NCBI GenBank assembly: GCA_003133815.1
Contig: PKZR01000084.1
Span: 1 to 5,470 of the forward strand
DNA length: 5,470 nucleotides
Direction of reading: 5' to 3'
Origin: Limisphaerales bacterium
GTDB lineage: Bacteria > Verrucomicrobiota > Verrucomicrobiia > Limisphaerales > UBA11358
In this document: piece after piece, positions 1-5,470 of the stretch
Layout of the letters: each line of letters opens with the position of its first letter
Numbering within the stretch: position 1 is the first letter of the stretch
Program-made: the position numbers and the translations under genes
The notes under the pieces: generated by a model
Seen by the model: the letters and a program-made list of their open reading frames with translations, nothing else
Told to the model about the DNA's origin: nothing
The model's database searches: none

Positions 1-1487
1 AACAATCGGGTTGGGAGGCGGGCGCGCATTTGACCACGCGGCAGGGAATTGAAATCGCAGGGTTGCCAGCGGTAGAAATTCCAGCGGCGCTGGAACAGCT
101 TGAAGATGCCGGCCTGACTACTTTGCGCACAGGCGGGCCGTTTGTGCGGGGTGTGGTGGCCTGTCCTTTTTCCGGTGTGGCGCGCGACGAAATTTTCGAT
201 GTCACGCCGTTTGCGTTGGCAGTGGATCGCTATTTTCGCGAACACGCCGATTTTCAAAAACTTCCCCGCAAGATCAAAATTTCGTTCGATGGCTGCGCGC
301 ACGATCATGTCCGCACGCTGGTTTCGGACATTGGTGTTCGCGCGGTGCGGCGCGAAGGCGCAAGGGGATTTCGCATCAGTATCGGCGGCGGGCTTGGGGC
401 CTCGCCGAAAACCGCACTGGTGCTGGAAGAATTCGTGCCGGCTGAAAAATTGTTTGGCTCACTCGAAGCTGTTCTGCGCGTATTCAACCAGCATGGCTAT
501 CGCGATAATCGCGCCCGCGCCCGGTTGAAATGGCTGTTGGCGGATTGGGGCATCGAAAAATTCCGCGAGGCGGTGCGCGCCGAATTGAAAGGTGCCGACG
601 CAGAATGGCAAACTTTCAGTGGCCGCTTGCCGGAAATTGTTGAGTTAAAACCGGCGGCTGGACGCGGAGCCAAATCAGCTTCAACCGATGCCGTTTTCCA
701 TGCCTGGCGCGAAAGTAATGTCCATCTCCAACGGCAGAACGGATTTGTCTCGGTGCTGATCCGTTGTCCGCTAGGCGATTTGCAACCGGCGCAAATCCGT
801 CAAATCGTAGAAGCGGCGCGACAGTTCGCCGGCGGCGTGCGAACTTCGATTGATCAAAACATTTTGCTGCGCTGGGTGCCGGAAGATTTGTTGCCAGAAT
901 TGTATCAATCGCTTCAATGCGGCGCGCTGGCCGGGGCTTCGGCGGAACAGTTGCCGGACATCACGCGCTGTGTCGGGGCGACGGCCTGCCTAATGGCCAT
1001 CACCAATCCGCGTCCGGCGGCAGAAGCGATCATTGGCGCGCTGGAAAAGGAACTGGCCGGCGATGCCTCCCTGCGGCAATTGCGCATCCGCATTTCCGGC
1101 TGCCCGAATTCCTGCGGGCATCACCATGCCTCGGACATCGGGTTGTTCGGCGTGTCGAAGAATTTTTACAATCGTCAGGTGCCGCATTATGCGCTGCTGC
1201 TTGGCGGCGTTTCTTCAGCCGAGGCGTTTGGTGCGCGTGTGCTAGAAATCCCTGCGTTGAACGTGGCGCAGGCGGTTCGGGAGGTCATCAAATTTTTTCA
1301 GGCGGAACGCCAAACCGAAGAAAGTTTTTCGACCTATGTCTATCGCGTCGGATTGACTGCCTGGAAGCAAAGGCTTGAACCGTTAACGCAGGTTGCCTCG
1401 CCGACTGACCAACCGAATTTTTATCACGACCTTGGCTCGACGCAGCCGTTTGTCGTAGGCGCACGCGGCGGGGAATGCGCCGCATGA
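1..1487 (+). CDS. Siroheme/4Fe-4S nitrite/sulfite reductase, probably assimilatory sulfite reductase (5' partial)
   Basis: This cytoplasmic enzyme family carries out six-electron reduction of sulfite to sulfide, or nitrite to ammonia, at a siroheme coupled to a 4Fe-4S cluster. The frame is open to the left edge (first full codon at 3, 494 residues visible). A TTG at 30 lies inside the conserved HLTTRQ motif, so it is not the start; the family usually has roughly 60-100 more N-terminal residues. Counting that TTG as residue 1, visible motifs are TTRQ (2-5), an Arg at 40 before VVACP, LPRKIK (78-83) with the K-x-K pair expected in the anion site, and the cluster ligands C314-x5-C320 and C358-x3-C362 followed by GHHH. 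The order is first reductase domain, ferredoxin-like half-domain, second reductase domain. Motifs alone do not separate sulfite from nitrite as substrate. The neighbouring methionine genes, which need sulfide, favour sulfite. The electron donor is not visible; ferredoxin or a separate flavoprotein are both possible. Confidence 0.93.
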   Translation, partial: QSGWEAGAHLTTRQGIEIAGLPAVEIPAALEQLEDAGLTTLRTGGPFVRGVVACPFSGVARDEIFDVTPFALAVDRYFREHADFQKLPRKIKISFDGCAHDHVRTLVSDIGVRAVRREGARGFRISIGGGLGASPKTALVLEEFVPAEKLFGSLEAVLRVFNQHGYRDNRARARLKWLLADWGIEKFREAVRAELKGADAEWQTFSGRLPEIVELKPAAGRGAKSASTDAVFHAWRESNVHLQRQNGFVSVLIRCPLGDLQPAQIRQIVEAARQFAGGVRTSIDQNILLRWVPEDLLPELYQSLQCGALAGASAEQLPDITRCVGATACLMAITNPRPAAEAIIGALEKELAGDASLRQLRIRISGCPNSCGHHHASDIGLFGVSKNFYNRQVPHYALLLGGVSSAEAFGARVLEIPALNVAQAVREVIKFFQAERQTEESFSTYVYRVGLTAWKQRLEPLTQVASPTDQPNFYHDLGSTQPFVVGARGGECAA

Positions 1488-1561
1488 ATTGAAATTTATC
1501 ACCAGACGCACTGGATCAAAGACACAAACAACAACAATCAAACAACGCTGACCGGACTGCT

Positions 1562-1595
1562 GGAGGTTTGTTTATGAAAACAAATAAAACAAATG
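1562..1595 (+). promoter_or_regulatory. Shine-Dalgarno sequence and competing start codons before the barrel gene
   Basis: GGAGG at 1562-1566 is ideally spaced, 7 bases before an ATG at 1574. That ATG is in a different frame from the barrel gene and reads only 42 codons, to a TGA at 1700-1702. The frame carrying the signal peptide and barrel starts at the ATG at 1593, 26 bases after the GGAGG. The first ATG also lies in the loop of a small AU-rich hairpin, TTTGTTT (1567-1573) against AAACAAA (1578-1584). The second ATG is preceded by an A-rich stretch resembling that in front of metY. The region could be a start site with a short overlapping leader ORF, or could contain a one-base frameshift. 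Confidence 0.5.
1577..1594 (+). repeat. Perfect 9-base tandem direct repeat
   Basis: AAAACAAAT occurs twice back to back (1577-1585 and 1586-1594), then GAAAAC follows as a partial further copy. It lies between the two candidate ATG codons of the barrel gene and includes the first two bases of the second ATG. Either copy can pair with TTTGTTT at 1567-1573, so the start region could switch between two weak hairpins. Simple A-rich sequence can also arise by slippage, so a role is unproven. Confidence 0.6.
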
Positions 1596-2612
1596 AAAAC
1601 CGGTCAGAAACTCCGATTACACGAAAAACGTCCTTCAAATTTCGGCTCCGCGCTGGCGGCGCTGCTGGTGGCGGCGGTGCCGGCCACGGGTTTGAGTGCT
1701 GACGTCACCACCAATGAAACGGCCACGGCGGCATCCCCCGCCGCCCCGGCCGCAGCGGAAAAACCCGCGCCGCTGCCGCTGCACCAGATCGAAGGCAACG
1801 GCGGCATTTTCTCGACGCTGTCGGCATATATTGTCAACCCGCCGCGCAATGGCGAACCGGTTGGGCGTCCCAGCGTTGGTTTTGCCTATGTTGATCTTGG
1901 CCACGGGCAGGATCTCGAAGCCTTGACCTTGACGGAATCGCCGTTGAGCCGCCTCGAACTGGCCTACGGTTACAATAACTTCAACCTGGGCAACCTGCCG
2001 TTGACAGTCAAACAGGCGACCGGCTTGAACTTGAATGAGTCTTCCGTTGAACTGCACAACTTCAACGCGCGGTTCCAAATCCTGAAGGAAGGCGAGTTTG
2101 ACCAAAAGTGGCTTCCGGCGCTGACCGCCGGGGTGCATTACAAATACAACGCCACCTACAATGACGTGAACAGCCAGCTCGATGGAACCTTGAAGGCCAT
2201 CGGCGTCAGTCAAAACGACGGGGTGGATTTCACGCTTTACGCTTCCAAGATGTTCACGCAATTGCCGCGTCCCGTGCTGTTGGAACTGGGTGGTCGCGCG
2301 ACCGAGGGCGTCTGGAACGGGTTGCTCGGCTTTACGGACAGTTACAACTTCCTGTTTGAAGGAAACGTGGTGGTCTTCGTCACCAGCAATCTGGCGTTGG
2401 CGGCGGAATACAAGCAAATGGCCACTGATTACAAAACCGTTTCCGCCGGCGGCACCAGCCTGATCGGCAAGGCGAGCGACTGGTGGACGATTGATGCCGC
2501 CTATGTGGTCAACAAACACCTGACGCTGGCGGTGGGTTACGGCCATTTCGGCACGGTGCTGAACAACACCGCCGACGGCGTCTGGGGCGTCACCACCAAA
2601 TGGGAATTCTGA
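1593..2612 (+). CDS. DUF3034-family outer-membrane beta-barrel protein, function unknown
   Basis: The protein has 339 residues. Residues 1-36 look like a Sec signal peptide: a basic N-region with K, R and H, a hydrophobic core around FGSALAALLVAAVP, and a likely cut after LSA at 36. An Ala/Pro/Thr-rich tether (about 37-62) follows. From about 65 the mature part begins with QIEGNGGIFSTLSAY, then alternating amphipathic strands rich in Tyr, Phe, Asn and Gly, and it ends in KWEF. A terminal Phe is typical of Bam-assembled outer-membrane proteins. The opening motif, the central LPALTAGVHYKYN segment and the C-terminal WTIDAAYVVNKHLTLAVGYG segment match my memory of DUF3034 proteins, which have no established function. 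The gene lies 105 bases after the reductase and 111 before metY, so it may share their control and could be a porin for a sulfur compound; that is inference. The ATG at 1593 is chosen because the better-spaced ATG at 1574 is out of frame. Confidence 0.82.
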   Translation: MKTGQKLRLHEKRPSNFGSALAALLVAAVPATGLSADVTTNETATAASPAAPAAAEKPAPLPLHQIEGNGGIFSTLSAYIVNPPRNGEPVGRPSVGFAYVDLGHGQDLEALTLTESPLSRLELAYGYNNFNLGNLPLTVKQATGLNLNESSVELHNFNARFQILKEGEFDQKWLPALTAGVHYKYNATYNDVNSQLDGTLKAIGVSQNDGVDFTLYASKMFTQLPRPVLLELGGRATEGVWNGLLGFTDSYNFLFEGNVVVFVTSNLALAAEYKQMATDYKTVSAGGTSLIGKASDWWTIDAAYVVNKHLTLAVGYGHFGTVLNNTADGVWGVTTKWEF

Positions 2613-2620
2613 ACCAATCC

Positions 2621-2702
2621 GGCTGGAGGAGGCAGGGCGTCCGGTTTTCCGGCAACGTGATTCCTCCTCACGCACCGTCCGCCGCCGTGCCGGCCTCCAG
2701 CC
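2621..2702 (+). promoter_or_regulatory. Potential branched RNA leader upstream of metY
   Basis: These 82 bases fill most of the gap before metY and can fold into a closed multi-branch structure. The outer stem is nine perfect pairs, GGCTGGAGG (2621-2629) with CCTCCAGCC (2694-2702). It continues as GGCA (2631-2634) with TGCC (2688-2691) and GGCG (2636-2639) with CGCC (2683-2686). Inside are two hairpins: CCGG-TTTT-CCGG (2641-2652) and CGTGA-TTCCTCC-TCACG (2656-2672). The loop TCCTCC (2662-2667) could instead pair with GGAGGA at 2625-2630, giving an alternative state. No T-run follows, so it is not a plain intrinsic terminator. I recognise no SAM-I or SAM-II riboswitch consensus. It may be a cis-regulatory leader, a processing or stability element, or an extragenic palindrome. 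Pairing was worked out by eye, without energies or conservation. Confidence 0.45.
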
Positions 2703-2723
2703 CAATACAAACAAAATAAAATT

Positions 2724-4019
2724 ATGAGCAAACAAAAACTATCCACGCTGGCGTTGCACGCCGGACAAACTCCTGACGCCACCACGCTTTCACGCGCGGT
2801 GCCGATTTACCAAACGACATCCTACGTTTTCAAAAGCACGGATCACGCGGCGAATCTTTTTGCACTGAAAGAATTCGGCAACATCTACACGCGGCTGATG
2901 AATCCGACGACCGACGTTTTCGAGCAGCGCGTAGCCGCCATCGAAGGCGGCACGGGCGCGCTCGGCGTGGCGTCCGGCCAGGCGGCGATCACATATTCGC
3001 TGCTGGCCATCACGCGGCTCGGTGATGAAATTGTTGCAGGCAACAATCTTTACGGCGGAACGTATCAATTGTTTCATTACACGTTCCCGAAGCTCGGCCG
3101 CACGGTGAAGTTTGTAAATTCACGCGACCCGGAAGCGTTTCGCAAAGCCATCACACCGAAAACCCGCGCTATCTATGTCGAGACGGTTGGCAATCCCAAG
3201 CTGGACGTGCCGGACTTTGAGGTCATATCCAAGATTGCGCATGAAAACGGAATTCCGCTCGTCGTGGATAACACCGTCGGCATCGGTTTGGTGAAACCGA
3301 TTGATTACGGCGCGGACATCCTCGCCACGTCCGCCACGAAATACATCGGCGGCCACGGCACGAGCATCGGCGGCGTGATTGTGGACGCCGGCAAATTCCA
3401 GTGGAACAACGGCAAGTTCCCCGAATTCACAGAGCCTGATCCGAGCTATCACGGCTTGAAATACTGGGATGCGTTGAGCAACGTGCCCGGACTCGGCAAT
3501 GTCGCGTTCATCCTGAAAATCCGCGTCACGCTCCTGCGCGACATCGGCGCGGCGTTGAGTCCGTTCAACGCGCACCAGTTCCTGCTGGGTTTGGAAACGC
3601 TCCCGCTACGGCAGAAACAACATTCCATCAACGCGCTGGAAATTGCGAAATTCCTCAAGAGCCATCCGCTTGTGACCTGGGTGACATATCCCGGTTTGCC
3701 GGATGATCCGAATCACAAAATTGCCGCGAAGTATTTGAAAAGCGGTTTCGGCGGCATCGTGGGCTTCGGCATCAAGGGCGGATTGGAGGCCGGCAAGAAA
3801 TTCATCAACTCGGCCAAGCTGCTCTCGCATCTTGCGAACATCGGCGACGCCAAATCGCTGGTCATTCATCCGGCCTCGACCACGCATCAGCAGTTGACGC
3901 CCGCCGAACAGGAGGAAACCGGCGTGACCGCCGATTACATCCGGCTGTCCATCGGTCTCGAAGACGTGACCGACATCCAGACCGACATCGAGCAGGCGTT
4001 GCAAGCCTCGCAGAAATAA
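2724..4019 (+). CDS. metY: O-acetylhomoserine sulfhydrylase (O-acetylhomoserine aminocarboxypropyltransferase)
   Basis: This cytoplasmic PLP enzyme of the Cys/Met-metabolism (gamma family, fold type I) group replaces the acyl group of O-acetylhomoserine with sulfide to give homocysteine. The 431 residues match the usual MetY length of about 430, longer than MetB or MetZ (about 380-400). Visible motifs are YTRLMNPTT (55-63), whose Tyr and Arg bind the PLP phosphate of the partner subunit, SGQAA (84-88), NNLYGGTY (107-114) with the ring-stacking Tyr110, VGNPKLDVPD (155-164), VVDNT with Asp182, and the Schiff-base lysine Lys206 in SATKYIGGHG. The C-terminal IRLSIGLED segment should bind the substrate carboxylate. 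The ATG at 2724 opens directly into the conserved LSTLALHAGQ start of the family. It has no clear Shine-Dalgarno sequence and follows an A-rich stretch. With metX just downstream and a sulfite reductase upstream, direct sulfhydrylation is the likely route here. Confidence 0.95.
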   Translation: MSKQKLSTLALHAGQTPDATTLSRAVPIYQTTSYVFKSTDHAANLFALKEFGNIYTRLMNPTTDVFEQRVAAIEGGTGALGVASGQAAITYSLLAITRLGDEIVAGNNLYGGTYQLFHYTFPKLGRTVKFVNSRDPEAFRKAITPKTRAIYVETVGNPKLDVPDFEVISKIAHENGIPLVVDNTVGIGLVKPIDYGADILATSATKYIGGHGTSIGGVIVDAGKFQWNNGKFPEFTEPDPSYHGLKYWDALSNVPGLGNVAFILKIRVTLLRDIGAALSPFNAHQFLLGLETLPLRQKQHSINALEIAKFLKSHPLVTWVTYPGLPDDPNHKIAAKYLKSGFGGIVGFGIKGGLEAGKKFINSAKLLSHLANIGDAKSLVIHPASTTHQQLTPAEQEETGVTADYIRLSIGLEDVTDIQTDIEQALQASQK

Positions 4020-4032
4020 ATCCCGAACTCCG

Positions 4033-4064
4033 CGCACCGGCGAGGTTAAAAAATCGCCGGTGCG
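4033..4064 (+). repeat. Perfect 11-bp inverted repeat (intercistronic hairpin) between metY and metX
   Basis: CGCACCGGCGA (4033-4043) pairs perfectly with TCGCCGGTGCG (4054-4064) across a 10-base loop, GGTTAAAAAA. It begins 13 bases after the metY stop codon and ends 29 bases before the metX ATG. No T-run follows the stem on the forward strand; the only homopolymer is the A6 within the loop, so an intrinsic terminator is unlikely. It could protect the 3' end of the metY message, tune metX relative to metY, or serve as a dyad-symmetric protein site. Confidence 0.7.
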
Positions 4065-4093
4065 ACGAAGGTAAATTTCGGAAACCAAATTCA

Positions 4094-5470
4094 ATGGCCA
4101 AGGACATTTTTGAAAGCAGCGACACGGTTCGCACCGCGCAACCGTTGCGTTATGCGCAAAGTGTCACGTTTGACGAACTGCTTGGTTTGGAATCTGGCGG
4201 CACACTGCCAAACGTCACGGTGGCTTTTGAAACTTACGGCCAGCTTAACGAAGCCGCCGACAATGCCATTCTGATCTGCCATGCCATCAGCGGTGACTCG
4301 CACGTTGCCCGCCACAACGCCGAAGACGATCCGGGCTGGTGGGACATTCTCGTCGGGCCGGGCAAGCCGGTGGACACGAACCGTTTTTTTGTCATCTGTC
4401 CAAATCTCCTCGGTGGTTGTCGCGGCACCACCGGACCGGGCAGCCTGAACCCGGCGACGGGCAAATCTTACGGCGCGGATTTTCCAACCATCACCATCGG
4501 CGACATGGTGGAAGTCCAGCGCCGGCTGTTGGATCACCTTGGCATCAACCAACTCGTCGCTGTCATCGGCGGTTCCGTCGGCGGACATCAAGTGCTGACC
4601 TGGGCTACGCGGCATCCCGACCGGTTGCGCGGCGCGGTGGTGCTGGCCAGTTCGCCGCGACTGACCAGTCAGGCTTTGGCGTTTGATGTCGTGGGACGAA
4701 ACGCCATTCGCCGCGATCCGTTTTTTCACAACGGCCAGTATTATGACCAGCCGCAAGGCCCCGCTGTCGGTCTCGCATTGGCACGAATGATCGGCCACAT
4801 CACCTATCTTTCGCCGGAAGCCATGAGCCAGAAATTTGAGGGCGACCGGCTGCATCCGCGCGAGGAGGCGATTGAATTCGAGAAAACTTTTTCTGTCGGC
4901 TCCTATCTTGGCCATCAAGGAACGAAGTTCGTGGAACGGTTCGACGCGAATAGCTACCTCGCGCTGTCGCTGGCGATGGACTTATTCGACCTGGGCGGCA
5001 CGCCGGAACAATTGGCCGCCAGCTTTCGTTCGGCGAAATGCCGCTGGCTGGTGCAAAGTTTTTCCAGCGACTGGCTTTTCCCGCCCGGCCAGTCGCGCGA
5101 CATCGTGAACGCCTTGGTCAGCAACCGCGCCGCCGTGAGCTATTGCGACATCAAGAGCGCCTGCGGTCACGATGCCTTTCTGCTGCCGGACGATTTTGAC
5201 CATTACGGCGAAATGATTCGCGCCTTCGTAAATAATCTCGCGCCGGCACCAATTTCTCCGGGTATCGAGAAAGAAGAATTGCCCGGAACCACCAGCATTT
5301 TTCACGAGCGCCGGCTCGATTACGACCGCATCGTGGAACTCATTCCGCCGCACGCCAGCGTGCTGGACCTCGGCTGCGGCACCGGACGGTTGCTGGCGCG
5401 TCTCAAGCACAGCGGACGCGGACGGCTGGTCGGCGTCGAACTGGACGAGGAAAAAATTCTCGGCGCGTTG
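4094..5470 (+). CDS. metX: Homoserine O-acyltransferase MetX fused to a MetW-like methyltransferase domain (3' partial)
   Basis: One uninterrupted frame of 459 codons runs to the right edge with no stop. Residues 1 to about 382 are a full-length alpha/beta-hydrolase MetX, which acylates homoserine from acetyl- or succinyl-CoA. Motifs are HAISGDSH (63-70), NLLGGCRGTTGPGS (104-117), the nucleophile elbow GGSVGG with Ser161, SDWLFPPGQS with Asp326, and CGHDAFLL with His359, a complete Ser-Asp-His triad. After a linker (about 383-404), residues from about 405 resemble the MetW N-terminus: RRLDYDRIVELIPP, the SAM-binding glycine motif VLDLGCGTG (423-431), then VGVELD with acidic Glu449. MetW is about 200 residues, so most of it lies beyond the edge. 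MetX and MetW are normally separate neighbouring genes. Pairing with metY favours acetyl-CoA, but MetX enzymes next to MetW can use succinyl-CoA, so the donor is open. No good Shine-Dalgarno sequence precedes the ATG, and no other in-frame start codon is seen just upstream. Confidence 0.93.
   Translation, partial: MAKDIFESSDTVRTAQPLRYAQSVTFDELLGLESGGTLPNVTVAFETYGQLNEAADNAILICHAISGDSHVARHNAEDDPGWWDILVGPGKPVDTNRFFVICPNLLGGCRGTTGPGSLNPATGKSYGADFPTITIGDMVEVQRRLLDHLGINQLVAVIGGSVGGHQVLTWATRHPDRLRGAVVLASSPRLTSQALAFDVVGRNAIRRDPFFHNGQYYDQPQGPAVGLALARMIGHITYLSPEAMSQKFEGDRLHPREEAIEFEKTFSVGSYLGHQGTKFVERFDANSYLALSLAMDLFDLGGTPEQLAASFRSAKCRWLVQSFSSDWLFPPGQSRDIVNALVSNRAAVSYCDIKSACGHDAFLLPDDFDHYGEMIRAFVNNLAPAPISPGIEKEELPGTTSIFHERRLDYDRIVELIPPHASVLDLGCGTGRLLARLKHSGRGRLVGVELDEEKILGAL

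Noticed and set aside
30..32. TTG at 30 as the start codon of the sulfite reductase
   Set aside because: The frame is open upstream to the window edge, the TTG lies within the conserved HLTTRQ motif, and starting there would remove the N-terminal substrate-binding part of the enzyme.
1489..1520. Sigma-70-like promoter beginning TTGAAA at 1489
   Set aside because: About 17 bases downstream there is only TGGATC, a poor -10 match. One hexamer in AT-rich intergenic sequence is not enough.
2657..2719. Short ORF from GTG 2657 in the metY leader
   Set aside because: It would encode about 20 residues, lies too far from the GGAGGAGG tract, and starts inside a predicted stem.
2717..2722. TAAAAT as a -10 box for metY
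   Set aside because: It ends one base before the metY ATG, leaving no room for a leader, and there is no convincing -35 element. It fits better as part of the A-rich start context.
2613..2723. Known SAM riboswitch before metY
   Set aside because: I could not find the conserved core sequences of SAM-I or SAM-II. The visible fold is different, so it is reported only as an unassigned structure.
1635..2735. Long open frame of 366 codons on the minus strand opposite the barrel gene
   Set aside because: The forward frame has a signal peptide, family motifs and a terminal Phe. The reverse product is Arg/Gly/Gln-rich with no recognisable domain, and looks like a codon-bias shadow.
4033..4064. Rho-independent terminator after metY
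   Set aside because: The stem is strong but no T-run follows on the forward strand, and metX-metW starts 29 bases later in the same direction.
4091..4918. 275-codon minus-strand frame opposite metX
   Set aside because: The forward strand encodes an unmistakable MetX with all catalytic motifs; the reverse product shows no family features.

Overview
The window is a compact, all-forward-strand block of sulfur assimilation and methionine biosynthesis genes from a moderately GC-rich Gram-negative bacterium. The best guess is the Planctomycetota-Verrucomicrobiota (PVC) group, leaning Verrucomicrobiota. The reasons are a DUF3034-type outer-membrane barrel with a signal peptide, A-rich translation starts with weak or absent Shine-Dalgarno sequences, and the style of the MetX sequence. 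This assignment is inference from family resemblance, not a search result.

Layout: (1) positions 1-1487, the 3' part of a siroheme/4Fe-4S nitrite/sulfite reductase, open at the left edge; (2) a 105-base gap with a good Shine-Dalgarno sequence, an out-of-frame ATG and a 9-base tandem repeat; (3) 1593-2612, a signal-peptide-bearing DUF3034-family beta-barrel protein ending in Phe; (4) a 111-base gap almost filled by a potential branched RNA fold (2621-2702); (5) 2724-4019, metY, a PLP-dependent O-acetylhomoserine sulfhydrylase; (6) a 74-base gap with a perfect 11-bp hairpin (4033-4064); (7) 4094 to the right edge, a MetX homoserine acyltransferase continuing in frame into the N-terminal part of a MetW-like methyltransferase. 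No gap without a gene exceeds 300 bases. I saw no tRNA, rRNA, mobile element or CRISPR array.

Together the genes make a short pathway. Sulfite is reduced to sulfide, MetX activates homoserine by O-acylation, and MetY joins the two into homocysteine, the precursor of methionine. The barrel protein sits inside this set and may serve uptake, but nothing in its sequence names a substrate.

The most notable points are the MetX-MetW fusion, the structured leader in front of metY, and the orphan outer-membrane barrel within a sulfur locus.
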